The notes under the pieces were generated by a model, which searched no databases, was not told the origin of the DNA, and was given only the letters and a program-made list of their open reading frames with translations. The position numbers and the translations under genes are program-made. Positions 18,961-27,641 of a stretch of DNA of 64,000 nucleotides are shown in pieces (position 1 is the first letter of the stretch; each line of letters opens with the position of its first letter). This DNA is from Mucilaginibacter celer (lineage in GTDB: Bacteria; Bacteroidota; Bacteroidia; Sphingobacteriales; Sphingobacteriaceae): assembly GCF_003576455.2 (NCBI RefSeq), contig NZ_CP032869.1:2976001-3040000 (forward strand), given 5' to 3'.

Positions 18961-20109
18961 ATGAAATTCACTAAAATAACAATGGTGGCAAGCGCCATCC
19001 TGATGATAGGCATAGGTTTTGCCGGCTGTAAAAAAGAAAAATACATTTCGAGAGATACCAGTTACCTGAAGTCGCCACCACCGGATACCGTTGCGCCGCC
19101 ACCGGTAGATGCAACACTTATCTCGTTTGATAATGCCGATAAGGCCGATGGCTGGCAAACGGTGGGCACGCCCAACATTGCTACAACCGGCCAAAAAGAA
19201 GGTACCGGTTATCTGAAAAACACCATTGCCAATGGCGGCGATTTTATGCAGTTCATCAAAGACCTGCCAACACCGCTGGATACAAAACTTACAGGCGATA
19301 ACGGCCAGTTTAAATTTTGGTGGTATGTATCAGATGTGTCGCTGCTTAAAGCGGATGGTTCGATTGAGATCACCAGCTCCGGAAAATCCGACGATCATGA
19401 ATCGGCCTGGGACGTAGCGCCGTTGATCCCTAACCTAAAAAATGGGTGGAACGAAATAGCCCTTAACTTTAGCAGAGCCATCAAAACAAGTGATGGCGGG
19501 GCTGATTACTCGGCTGTTAACCATTTCCGCATTTTCTTTTTCACCACCAGCAAGGCTCACGACGATTTGGTGACTGGTGTAGATGATTTGGTATTCAGGG
19601 CGGCCCCTGCCCCACCTCCGGTTATATTTGATAATGTTGACAAGGCTGATGGCTGGGAAACTGTTGGTACACCCAATATAGCCACCACCGGGCAAAAAGA
19701 AGGTACCGGCTACCTGAAAAATACCATAGCCAACGGCGGCGACTTTATGCAATTTATTAAAAGTGTTGATACGCCGGTAAACACGTCATTCGGCGCTGCT
19801 GATGGCAGGTTTAGTTTCTGGTGGTATGTATCGGACGTGTCATTGTTGAAAGCTGATGGTTCTATCGAAATTACCAGTTCCGGAAAATCCGACGATCATG
19901 AATCGGCCTGGGATGTAGCACCGTTACTACCAACACTTAAAAACGGCTGGAATAAAATCACCCTCGATTTTGATAAATCGATCAAGACAAGTGATGGTGG
20001 TGCCGACTATACGGCTATCAATCACTTCAGGATCTTCTTCTTTACCTCATCCAAAGCACACGATGATTTGACTGTAGGTATCGACGACTTGAGGTTCATC
20101 TCTAAATAA
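18961..20109 (+). CDS. Surface glycan-binding-like lipoprotein with two copies of one beta domain
   Basis: A 382-residue lipoprotein (lipobox FAGC, Cys23) with a proline-rich linker at residues 39-49. After it come two homologous domains, residues about 56-213 and 223-380, offset by exactly 167 residues. Both contain DKADGW-TVGTPNIATTGQ, KEGTGYLKNTIANGGDFMQ, FWWYVSDVSLLKADGS and GKSDDHESAWDVAPL. The second linker (APAPPP) again is proline-rich. The aromatic residues and sandwich-like pattern suggest a carbohydrate-binding role at the cell surface, consistent with its position after SusD. I do not recognise a named family. It lies 24 bases after the DUF3823 gene. Confidence 0.8.
   Translation: MKFTKITMVASAILMIGIGFAGCKKEKYISRDTSYLKSPPPDTVAPPPVDATLISFDNADKADGWQTVGTPNIATTGQKEGTGYLKNTIANGGDFMQFIKDLPTPLDTKLTGDNGQFKFWWYVSDVSLLKADGSIEITSSGKSDDHESAWDVAPLIPNLKNGWNEIALNFSRAIKTSDGGADYSAVNHFRIFFFTTSKAHDDLVTGVDDLVFRAAPAPPPVIFDNVDKADGWETVGTPNIATTGQKEGTGYLKNTIANGGDFMQFIKSVDTPVNTSFGAADGRFSFWWYVSDVSLLKADGSIEITSSGKSDDHESAWDVAPLLPTLKNGWNKITLDFDKSIKTSDGGADYTAINHFRIFFFTSSKAHDDLTVGIDDLRFISK
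19126..20100 (+). repeat. Tandem intragenic duplication, 501-base period
   Basis: The DNA at 19126-19599 recurs at 19627-20100 with a period of 501 bases (167 codons). Most differences are at third codon positions, and stretches such as TCCGGAAAATCCGACGATCA are identical in both copies. This pattern implies an old duplication with strong selection on the protein. Confidence 0.85.
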
Positions 20110-20178
20110 AACAGCCCTAAATTTCAAAACAAGCCCGGCGAGCAGTAATAACCTGTGCCGGGCTTCAATAACGTTATA

Positions 20179-21195
20179 ATGAGTATATCTAATCTATTTA
20201 AATCAATAGCCCGCAAAAGCGCCCCTTCGGCCATGGCACTAAGTTTGGTTGTTTTGGCGGCAAGCTGTAGCAAGGCACAAAATAAACAACCAAAACAGGA
20301 TAACACCAAACCTGCTGTCGAAACCCCAATTGCCGCCAATCCCTTTATCCGCGATATGTACACCGCCGATCCATCTGCACATGTTTGGGCCGACGGGCGT
20401 TTGTACGTTTATGCCTCGCACGATATCTATCCCGCCCGGGGATGCGATTTGATGGATCAATACCACGTATTCTCGACCGATGATATGGTGCATTGGAAGG
20501 ATCATGGCGAAATTCTCCGTGCCTCCCAGGTATCATGGGGACGCCCCGAAGGAGGTTTTATGTGGGCACCCGATTGTGCTTATAAAAATGGCACTTACTA
20601 CTTCTACTTCCCTCATCCAAGCGGCACCGAATGGAATACAACATGGAAAATAGGCGTAGCCACCAGCAAAAGCCCGGCAAGCGGTTTCACCGTTCAGGGC
20701 TATATAAAAGGCCTTGAAGCCATGATAGACCCATGTGTATTTATTGACGATGACGGGCAGGCCTATTTTTACTATGGCGGCGGCGGAACCTGCAAGGGCG
20801 GCAAGCTAAAAGACAACATGACCGAGATTGACGGCGAAATGAAACCGATGGAAGGCCTGAAGGATTTTCACGAGGCCAGCTGGGTGCATAAACGTAACGG
20901 TATCTATTATCTCTCTTACTCAGATAATCACGATGTTAACGGCAAGCATAACCGCATGAATTACGCTACCAGCAAAAGCCCCCTCGGCCCCTGGACCTAC
21001 GGCGGCATTTATATGGACCCAACCGATAGCTATACCAATCACGGTTCTATCGTACAATTCAAGGGACAGTGGTATTCATTTTATCATACCAGCGCTTTAT
21101 CGCACGACGATTGGCTGCGGTCAATTTGCGTAGATAAGCTTTATTTCAATGCCGATGGTTCCATCAAAATGGTTGAACCTACAGCCGGCAAATAA
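20179..21195 (+). CDS. GH43 family glycoside hydrolase, lipoprotein
   Basis: A 338-residue enzyme that starts at the ATG at 20179, which gives a lipoprotein signal with lipobox LAASC (Cys30). The five-bladed propeller of GH43 is visible. The catalytic base is Asp64 in YTADPSAHVWADGRLYVY, the pKa-modulating Asp184 is in MIDPCVFIDDDGQAYFYYG, and the general acid Glu232 is in HEASWVHKRNGIYYLSYS. The family contains beta-xylosidases, alpha-L-arabinofuranosidases and exo-beta-galactanases, and I cannot assign the bond cleaved. The lipid anchor suggests that it acts at the outer membrane or in the periplasm on the glycan handled by the SusC/SusD pair, 69 bases after the previous gene. Confidence 0.9.
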   Translation: MSISNLFKSIARKSAPSAMALSLVVLAASCSKAQNKQPKQDNTKPAVETPIAANPFIRDMYTADPSAHVWADGRLYVYASHDIYPARGCDLMDQYHVFSTDDMVHWKDHGEILRASQVSWGRPEGGFMWAPDCAYKNGTYYFYFPHPSGTEWNTTWKIGVATSKSPASGFTVQGYIKGLEAMIDPCVFIDDDGQAYFYYGGGGTCKGGKLKDNMTEIDGEMKPMEGLKDFHEASWVHKRNGIYYLSYSDNHDVNGKHNRMNYATSKSPLGPWTYGGIYMDPTDSYTNHGSIVQFKGQWYSFYHTSALSHDDWLRSICVDKLYFNADGSIKMVEPTAGK

Positions 21196-21214
21196 CAACT
21201 TAAATTTAAACATC

Positions 21215-22495
21215 ATGAATATCAGAAAAACAACATTTACAGCAGCTGCACTTAGCTTGATGCTTGGCTTTACATTAAGCTGCTCAAAAAAAGGCGGCGG
21301 TGGCGGCGATGTTAAACCTATTGATAAACCTAAAGATACGATAGATCTTACCCCTTCGCCTGTTGGCGATGTTGTTGGCAAGGTGGTAGTTGGCTACCAG
21401 GGCTGGTTTGCAGCCATAGGCGATGGTTCGCCCATTAACCGTTACTGGCATTGGGCACAAACCTGGGAAGAACAACCATCTCCCACAAATACAGCCATCA
21501 AATCGTGGCCGGATGTTCGTGATTATACCCAAACTTTCCCCACTAAATATGCCAACTTAAACAACGGGCAACCGGCTAATGTATTTTCTTCTTTTTCCGA
21601 TCAGACTATCGACGTTCAGTTTAAATGGATGCACGATTATGGTATTGACGGCGCGGCCCTGCAGCGCTTCAATCCGAGCGGGCTTGAAGGCCCGGTGCGC
21701 GATGCTATGGCTGCAAAAACCAAAATAGCGGCCGAAGCACACGGCGTTAAATTTTACATTATGTACGATGTAAGCGGCTGGAAAGAAATGCAATCGGAGT
21801 TAAAAACCGACTGGACCAATAAAATGTCGGTTTACACTTCTTCGCCTGCTTATGCCAAACAGAATGGCAAACCGGTGGTGTGCATCTGGGGTTTTGGTTT
21901 CAGCGATGAAAACCATCCGTTTACCGCAGCACAATGTATCGATGTAATTAACTGGTTTAAAAGCAAAGGCTGCTATGTTATAGGCGGTGTGCCTACCCAC
22001 TGGCGCACGGAAGACAGTGATTCGCGCCCGGCTTTCTTATCAGCCTATAATGCGCTGGATATGATTTCGCCATGGATGGTTGGCCGCATAGGCAACAAAA
22101 GCGAATCGGACAATTTTTATGGTTCGGTTAACCGCCCGGATGTAGCTTATTGCAAGGCACATGGTATCGACTACCAGCCCTGCATCCTCCCCGGCGATTT
22201 GCAGGAGCACCAGCGCGCCCACGGCGATTTTATGTGGAGGCAATTTTTCAACATGAAAAGTGTTGGTGCACAAGGGCTTTATATTTCTATGTTTGATGAA
22301 TATAACGAAGGCAACCAGATTGCCAAAACGGCCGAAAGCCAGGCCTTTGTACCGGCGGGCTCATCGTTTGTTACTTTGGACGAGGATGGTACAGCTTGCT
22401 CTGCAGATTATTACCTGAGGCTTACAGGCGATGGTGCCAAGATGTTTAAAGGATTGATTCCTCTTACACCTACAAGGCCTACGCCGGTTAAATAA
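21215..22495 (+). CDS. GH71/GH99-like glycosidase lipoprotein (endo-alpha-mannosidase-type fold)
   Basis: A 426-residue lipoprotein (lipobox TLSCSK, Cys23; a long Gly run follows). The sequence VVVGYQGWFAAIGDG at about residues 57-71, AHGVKFYIMYDVSGW, KPVVCIWGFGFSDENHPF and SPWMVGRIG follow the TIM-barrel pattern of GH99 and GH71-like proteins. Two glutamates three residues apart (Glu362 and Glu365 in MFDEYNEGN) occupy the place of the GH99 catalytic pair (EWHE in the bacterial endo-mannanase). If that alignment holds, it cleaves an internal alpha-linked sugar. The gene often carries the loose label xylosidase in databases. It is the last gene of the locus and is followed by a terminator. Confidence 0.82.
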   Translation: MNIRKTTFTAAALSLMLGFTLSCSKKGGGGGDVKPIDKPKDTIDLTPSPVGDVVGKVVVGYQGWFAAIGDGSPINRYWHWAQTWEEQPSPTNTAIKSWPDVRDYTQTFPTKYANLNNGQPANVFSSFSDQTIDVQFKWMHDYGIDGAALQRFNPSGLEGPVRDAMAAKTKIAAEAHGVKFYIMYDVSGWKEMQSELKTDWTNKMSVYTSSPAYAKQNGKPVVCIWGFGFSDENHPFTAAQCIDVINWFKSKGCYVIGGVPTHWRTEDSDSRPAFLSAYNALDMISPWMVGRIGNKSESDNFYGSVNRPDVAYCKAHGIDYQPCILPGDLQEHQRAHGDFMWRQFFNMKSVGAQGLYISMFDEYNEGNQIAKTAESQAFVPAGSSFVTLDEDGTACSADYYLRLTGDGAKMFKGLIPLTPTRPTPVK

Positions 22496-22515
22496 AAAGG
22501 CCTTATCTCAAATGC

Positions 22516-22550
22516 AAAAGCCCCGTCTACTAACCGTAAACGGGGCTTTT
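22516..22550 (+). terminator. Intrinsic terminator of the polysaccharide utilisation locus
   Basis: An 11-base stem (AAAAGCCCCGT at 22516-22526, complement at 22540-22550) closes a 13-base loop and ends in TTTT. It lies 21 bases after the stop of the GH99-like gene. Confidence 0.8.
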
Positions 22551-22591
22551 GAGCTCATATGCAATCTTATATTCTAAAAATATCTCCTGCT

Positions 22592-22673
22592 CGTCATTGC
22601 GAGGAACGAAGCAATCGCACGTAGGCAAGGCCGCCCTGTATAGTTCGCGATTGCTTCGTTCCTCGCAATGACG
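22592..22673. repeat. Perfect 27-base inverted repeat of the dispersed CGTCATTGCGAGG family
   Basis: Arms at 22592-22618 and 22647-22673 are perfect inverted copies that begin CGTCATTGCGAGGAACGAAG. The 28-base loop is GC-rich. Palindromes with this core are scattered through many bacterial genomes. It sits between convergent genes, just past the terminator. Confidence 0.85.
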
Positions 22674-22724
22674 TGATGGTTAATTTTCGGTTACTTCGCT
22701 TATGACGCGTTTCGTTATTTTCGT

Positions 22725-23789
22725 TTAATTTATACTCTCCAACATCTTAATGTACAACTCAATCCCCTCTCTTATCTCATCTACATAAACAAACTCATCC
22801 GCAGTATGCGAACGTGCCGAATCGCCGGGGCCTACTTTGATAGATGGGATATCCAGCAATGACTGATCTGAGGTAGTTGGCGAACCATACGTGGTACGCC
22901 CCAGGGCAATGCCAGCCTGCACTATCGGGTGTTCTTTAGGTATTGATGACGGTTTTAAACGGATAGAACGGGGTTTAACATCGCTTACGACATGTTCGCG
23001 GATAATTTCCAGTACTTCTTCGTTACGGTACGCATCGGTAACACGCACATCAACCGTATAAACACAGCTGGCAGGCACCACGTTATGCTGCGAGCCGGCA
23101 TTAATAATAGTTACCGACATCTTGATCGGTCCGAACACCTCCGACTCTTTAGGGAATTTAAATGAGCGGAACCACTCAATGTCTGTTAAAGCTTTATAAA
23201 TAGCATTCTCCCCCTCCTCGCGGGCAGCATGACCTGCACGGCCATGAGCGGTACAATCCAGCACCATCAGGCCGCGTTCGGCAATGGCTAACTGCATTTG
23301 GGTAGGTTCGCCCACAATACCGAATGATAGCTGGCCCAGATCAGGAATAATCAATTCCAGGCCGTTCACGCCCGAGATCTCTTCTTCGGCAGTGGTCGCT
23401 AAGCAAAAATTATATTTCAGATTTTCCTTATCATGAAAGTAAAGGAACACCGCTATGAGCGAAACAAGGCAGCCTCCGGCATCATTACTGCCGAGGCCGA
23501 ACAGTTTACCATCTTCAATTTTGGCATCGTAAGGATCGCGCGTATAACCCGAATTAGGCTTAACCGTATCATGGTGTGAATTAAGAAGGATAGTTTCTTT
23601 GTCAGGATCGAAATATTTGTTCCAGGCCCAGATATTATTGAGCTTGCGGTGCGTAGTTACCCCGTGCGATTGCAGAAACTGGTTGATCAGATCGGCAGTG
23701 CGGTCTTCCTCCTTGCTGAACGACGGAATCGAGATCAGTTCCTGCAGTAAGGTTACCGCCTGTTGAAATAAATTATTGATATCAGTCAT
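22725..23789 (-). CDS. M20 family metallohydrolase, ArgE-type acylornithine deacylase
   Basis: A 354-residue cytoplasmic dizinc amidohydrolase. Metal ligands fit the M20 pattern: HHD at residues 72-74, Asp103 in GSNDAGG, and the catalytic and ligand glutamates at 135-136 in TAEEEISG. The ERGLMVLDCTAHGRAGHAAR segment belongs to the lid domain. The length and the C-terminal SDQSLLDIPSIKVGPGDS segment fit the Bacteroidota ArgE branch, which deacylates N-acetyl- or N-succinylornithine-type intermediates in arginine synthesis. No other arg genes are near, so the assignment to arginine rests on family resemblance only. DapE-like use is less likely. Confidence 0.82.
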   Translation of the reverse strand: MTDINNLFQQAVTLLQELISIPSFSKEEDRTADLINQFLQSHGVTTHRKLNNIWAWNKYFDPDKETILLNSHHDTVKPNSGYTRDPYDAKIEDGKLFGLGSNDAGGCLVSLIAVFLYFHDKENLKYNFCLATTAEEEISGVNGLELIIPDLGQLSFGIVGEPTQMQLAIAERGLMVLDCTAHGRAGHAAREEGENAIYKALTDIEWFRSFKFPKESEVFGPIKMSVTIINAGSQHNVVPASCVYTVDVRVTDAYRNEEVLEIIREHVVSDVKPRSIRLKPSSIPKEHPIVQAGIALGRTTYGSPTTSDQSLLDIPSIKVGPGDSARSHTADEFVYVDEIREGIELYIKMLESIN

Positions 23790-23836
23790 AAATTAAGGGA
23801 ACATGCCCCGGTGATGAACGGGCAAAATTAATACTT

Positions 23837-23985
23837 TGATCAGAATTTACAGAATTTAAGAATTAGTAGAATGATATCAAGAATACCTATAAACCAGACA
23901 CAATGTTAAATTAACAATTATATAATATTCATTTTACAAACAAGCTCTTATTCTGTCAATTCTAAAATCCTGTAAATTTTGATCA
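23837..23985. repeat. Long imperfect palindrome overlapping a stop codon
   Basis: Arms at 23837-23872 and 23951-23985 are inverted copies with a few mismatches (core TGATCAGAATTTACAGAATT). The right arm includes the TGA of the leftward transporter gene that ends at 23983. It is one of several AT-rich intergenic palindromes here. Confidence 0.65.
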
Positions 23986-25287
23986 CACATCTTCCATCTT
24001 CGAATGCCTGCGTGTATCATTCATCGTAACGTAAAGAATCAGCGACAGCGCGATGCAAACGGTTACATACCAGTAAAACCAGGTGGCATGATGCTCATTT
24101 TTAAACCAAAGTGCAATATACTCTGCCGTACCGCCAAATAGCGATACAGCTATGGCGTAAGGAAATCCCACACCTAAGGCGCGCACATTGGCCGGGAAAA
24201 GTTCGGCCTTAACTACGGCGTTGATAGAGGTATAACCGCTTACAATAACGAGGGCACACAGGATAAGTGCGAAAGCCGTCCACACATCTTTGGTATGACT
24301 TAGCAATGTCATGATGGGGATGGTGCTCAGGGTGCCCAGCACACCAAAACCAATAAGCAGAGGTTTACGGCCAATAGTATCAGACAGTAAGCCAAACAAG
24401 GGCTGTAATACCATAAACACAGCCAGCGTGAGTGTTGAAATAAGCGTAGCATCGCTTTTGCTGAAGCCGGACGTATTCACCAAAAACTTTTGCATATAGG
24501 TGGTGAAAGTATAAAAGGCCAGCGTACCGCCAACCGTTAAGCCAATCACTGTGAATATGGCTTTAGGATGTTGCGTTAACGCTTTGATAGTACCGTGCAT
24601 GGCATCTTTTTTATTTTTTTCCTGATCGAACGAGACCGATTCCTGCAGGCTTCGCCTTAAATACATAGCAATAATGGCCAGTACAGCGCCGATACCGAAC
24701 GGAATGCGCCAGCCCCAGTCATGCAGTTGCTGCTCGGTTAAAAACGCCCTTTGCAATAATACCAGTACGCCCAGCGCCAGTAATTGCCCCATAATAAGTG
24801 TTACATACTGAAAGCTGGAATAAAAGCCGCGATGCTTTTTGGTGGCCATTTCACTGAGGTAGGTGGCGCTGGTGCCATACTCGCCGCCAACGCTTAAGCC
24901 CTGAATGATGCGGGCCAAAACCAGTAAGATTGGAGCTGCCACGCCTATTGATTTGTATCCCGGTGTTATGGCAATAATAAGCGAGCCCACGCTCATGAGC
25001 AATACCGAAGCTGTGAGTGCTGTTTTTCGTCCGCGTTTATCGGCAAAGGTACCCATTACCCAGCCTCCTATCGGCCGCATTAAAAAACCTATCGCAAAAA
25101 TACCGGCCGTATTTAAAAGCTGTACTGTTTGATTATCTGATGGAAAAAAGGCATCCGAAAAATATAATGCAAAAGCCGTGTAAGCATACCAATCATACCA
25201 CTCAACCAGGTTACCCAGCGAACCGCCTATAATGGATTTGATGCGCCCTCCCGTAGTTTGGGATGGAGGTGATTTTATTTCATTCAT
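23983..25287 (-). CDS. MFS transporter, metabolite:H+ symporter (KgtP/ProP-like) family
   Basis: A 434-residue 12-helix inner-membrane carrier. Family marks are SLGNLVEWYDWYAYTAFALYF at the first helix, GFLMRPIGGWVMGTFADKRGRKTAL (loop 2-3 motif), and RIIQGLSVGGEYGTSATYLSEMA in helix 4, all typical of the MHS group that takes up dicarboxylates, 2-oxoglutarate, proline or betaine with protons. No neighbour suggests the substrate. It lies upstream of the M20 deacetylase gene on the same strand, with a 190-base gap holding a palindrome, so the two are not clearly an operon. Confidence 0.87.
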   Translation of the reverse strand: MNEIKSPPSQTTGGRIKSIIGGSLGNLVEWYDWYAYTAFALYFSDAFFPSDNQTVQLLNTAGIFAIGFLMRPIGGWVMGTFADKRGRKTALTASVLLMSVGSLIIAITPGYKSIGVAAPILLVLARIIQGLSVGGEYGTSATYLSEMATKKHRGFYSSFQYVTLIMGQLLALGVLVLLQRAFLTEQQLHDWGWRIPFGIGAVLAIIAMYLRRSLQESVSFDQEKNKKDAMHGTIKALTQHPKAIFTVIGLTVGGTLAFYTFTTYMQKFLVNTSGFSKSDATLISTLTLAVFMVLQPLFGLLSDTIGRKPLLIGFGVLGTLSTIPIMTLLSHTKDVWTAFALILCALVIVSGYTSINAVVKAELFPANVRALGVGFPYAIAVSLFGGTAEYIALWFKNEHHATWFYWYVTVCIALSLILYVTMNDTRRHSKMEDV

Positions 25288-25428
25288 AGGTTTGGCAGAT
25301 ATTATTGGTTTCCGTAATATTAGGGATTTTTAAATATAGCTGCAATAGCCGCCGATAACAGGTATGTTACAACGCAAATAAAACAAACACAATCAACCCA
25401 ATCCAACCTTATCAACCACTCACCAACC

Positions 25429-26715
25429 ATGTTACTCACCGAAGATTTTCTGCATTATATCTGGAAGTTCAGGCTGTTTGAACGGCAAAATTTACAAACC
25501 ACAGATGGCGAGGAACTGGAGATTTTTTCGGCGGGTTTGCATAATTCTGATTCGGGCCCTGATTTTCACAATGCCCGCATCCGCATTGGCGAAACCGTTT
25601 GGGCCGGAAATGTAGAAGTACACCTTTCGGCATCCGACTGGCAAAAGCATGGCCACACCAACGATGGTGCATACAACAACGTGATCCTGCATGTGGTTTA
25701 CCGCGATGATGCCCCGTTGTTTTTACCAAACGGACGTAAGGTACCAACCCTCGAACTGCAAAACCGTATCAGCGAAGAATTATATAACAAGTATCACAAG
25801 CTTGTTTTCGGCAACCAAACTTTTATCCCCTGCGAAAACAGCATCGGCACAGTTGACGGTCTTACCATGCAAAACTGGCTCACCCGTGTACTGGTTGAGC
25901 GGATGGAAAAACGGCAGGCCAACGTAACAGCAACCTTAGCCCTGAACAAAGGCGATTGGGAAGAAACTTTTTACCAGTTTTTAGCTGCGAATTTTGGCTT
26001 TAAGGTTAATGCTTTGCCATTTGAGCTAATGGCCAAATCATTGCCCCAGCTCACCCTCGCCAAAAATAAAAACAACCCGATGCAGATAGAAGCGCTGATA
26101 TTTGGACAGGCCGGCTTTCTGGATGCTGAGTTTAAAGATGAGTATCCGCTAAAACTGCAAAAAGAATACGCCTATCTCCGTAAAAAATATAACCTTACGC
26201 CGATAGAAAACCACTTGTGGAAGTTTATGCGCCTCAGGCCGCAAAACTTTCCTACCATAAGGCTGGCGCAGTTTGCGGCGCTTATAGTACAGGCCAATCA
26301 CCTGCTATCCAAAATACTGGAAATAAAGGAAGTTAAGGCCTTACGCGGGCTATTTACCGAGATAAAGATTAATGATTATTGGGACGATCATTATCGGTTT
26401 GATGTACCTTCAAAGCCTTCGTCAAAAAACATGGGCGATGGTTCGATAGATATCCTGCTCTTAAACACGGTAGCTCTGTTCCTGTTCAGTTATGGCAAAC
26501 AGCACCAGCAGCAATACTATATCAGCCGGAGCCTGAAATTATTAGAAAATTTACCTGCCGAAAAGAACAATATTATCTCCGATTTTGTTAACTTAGGAGT
26601 GAAAATTGATACCGCGTTCGAATCGCAGGCACTGCTCGAATTAAAAAATAATTACTGCAACTATAAGAAATGCCTGCAATGCGGCGTTGGTAATAAAATA
26701 CTAAAACCGGCCTGA
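25429..26715 (+). CDS. DUF2851 family protein
   Basis: A 428-residue soluble protein of the Bacteroidota DUF2851 family, of unknown function. The opening (LLTEDFLHYIWKFRLFERQN) and the NSDSGPDFHNARIRIGETVWAGNVEVHL segment are diagnostic. The C-terminus has closely spaced cysteines (NYCNYKKCLQCGVGNKILK), which could bind a metal or a cluster. It starts at an ATG after a 141-base upstream gap, and a PspC-like gene follows after one base, so they are probably cotranscribed. Confidence 0.85.
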   Translation: MLLTEDFLHYIWKFRLFERQNLQTTDGEELEIFSAGLHNSDSGPDFHNARIRIGETVWAGNVEVHLSASDWQKHGHTNDGAYNNVILHVVYRDDAPLFLPNGRKVPTLELQNRISEELYNKYHKLVFGNQTFIPCENSIGTVDGLTMQNWLTRVLVERMEKRQANVTATLALNKGDWEETFYQFLAANFGFKVNALPFELMAKSLPQLTLAKNKNNPMQIEALIFGQAGFLDAEFKDEYPLKLQKEYAYLRKKYNLTPIENHLWKFMRLRPQNFPTIRLAQFAALIVQANHLLSKILEIKEVKALRGLFTEIKINDYWDDHYRFDVPSKPSSKNMGDGSIDILLLNTVALFLFSYGKQHQQQYYISRSLKLLENLPAEKNNIISDFVNLGVKIDTAFESQALLELKNNYCNYKKCLQCGVGNKILKPA

Positions 26716-26716
26716 C

Positions 26717-26938
26717 ATGCTACAGCGAATACTTACATTTTTTGAACGGTACTCCTTTGGTGTATGCACCTATCTTGGCGAGCGGTTTAATATCTCTATT
26801 TCCAAGATCAGGCTTTTCTTTATTTACTCCTCGTTTCTGGCAGTAGGTTTCCCATTAATATTTTACTTTTTTGCCGGTATTGTATTGGATATCAGGAATT
26901 TTATCAAACGCAAGCATACCGGGGTGGCTGATCTTTGA
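26717..26938 (+). CDS. PspC domain small membrane protein
   Basis: A 73-residue protein that begins MLQRILTFFERYSFGVCTYLGERFNIS and continues with a hydrophobic helix at about 33-58. This matches the PspC domain: an amphipathic start, the phrase VCTYLGERFNISISKIRLFFIYSS and one or two membrane segments. PspC proteins take part in the envelope stress response of proteobacteria, and a role here is inferred only from the domain. It starts one base after the DUF2851 stop. Confidence 0.78.
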   Translation: MLQRILTFFERYSFGVCTYLGERFNISISKIRLFFIYSSFLAVGFPLIFYFFAGIVLDIRNFIKRKHTGVADL

Positions 26939-26975
26939 CCGTTGATTTGGTTTGATTCCGTTGATTTAGCTGATT
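26938..26975. repeat. Low-complexity TTGATTT repeat, also present at 59865
   Basis: The sequence ACCGTTGATTTGGTTTGATT and the 18 bases after it recur with few changes at 59865-59901. Related TTGATT and CACCGATT words continue to about 27065. It lies between the convergent PspC and DUF1493 genes. Confidence 0.5.
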
Positions 26976-27079
26976 TTTATTTTTTGGGATTACACCGATT
27001 GATTTTTGATTTCACCGATTTTTTCTTTTTTTGGATTTTGGTTGTTTTTTTTGATTGCACTGATAATGTTTTGGGAAAA

Positions 27080-27439
27080 TTAAACCAGTTTACCGCTTTT
27101 AACAGCATCCTGTAGGTTACGCACTTTAAATTTGGGGGTATAGCAGTATTGGGCCAGTTTTTTAGCCCAGGTGGTGTTGTAGCCAAACATCAGCTTAATT
27201 ACTTTCACCCGGGTTGAGCCCTTGGGATAACCATATTTATACCAGGTAAATTTGGAGGTATCGATATTAAACTGTTCGGTAAAATCGGCAAGGAAAAGAT
27301 CTATCTCAATATCAAAAATATCCAGATCGAGGTCAATACTGGTATCGAGGTGCAGGCTGTGCGGATCAACCTTGTGTATTTTGTAGCGGTTGCAATAATC
27401 AACGATAAATTCTTTTAAGGGGGGCAGTATCTCTTCCAT
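27080..27439 (-). CDS. DUF1493 family protein
   Basis: A 119-residue acidic protein. The pattern of an N-terminal helix (LKEFIVDYCNRYKIHK), then LDTSIDLDLDIFDIEIDLFLADFTEQFNIDTSKF and a Tyr/Gly-rich segment is that of DUF1493, a small family found in many bacteria with no proven function. The DLD-IF-I-DLFLADF segment resembles the helix after the serine in acyl carrier proteins, and the resemblance may not be functional. It is a single-gene unit. Confidence 0.72.
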   Translation of the reverse strand: MEEILPPLKEFIVDYCNRYKIHKVDPHSLHLDTSIDLDLDIFDIEIDLFLADFTEQFNIDTSKFTWYKYGYPKGSTRVKVIKLMFGYNTTWAKKLAQYCYTPKFKVRNLQDAVKSGKLV

Positions 27440-27641
27440 TTAAACGAATATTAAGATGACCATTTAAGTTATGAGACGTAGCTTTTGAAATAAGGTTGCA
27501 TACAAATTTACTTTATTTTTAACCCGGCCGGTTTTAGCAATTGGTTAATAAATGTTAAATATTTATTGCTGATTAAATGCCGTTTATGCGCATAAATGCC
27601 CCCGATGTGCTATAATTGCACCAGTTAATTTGCTACCAAAC

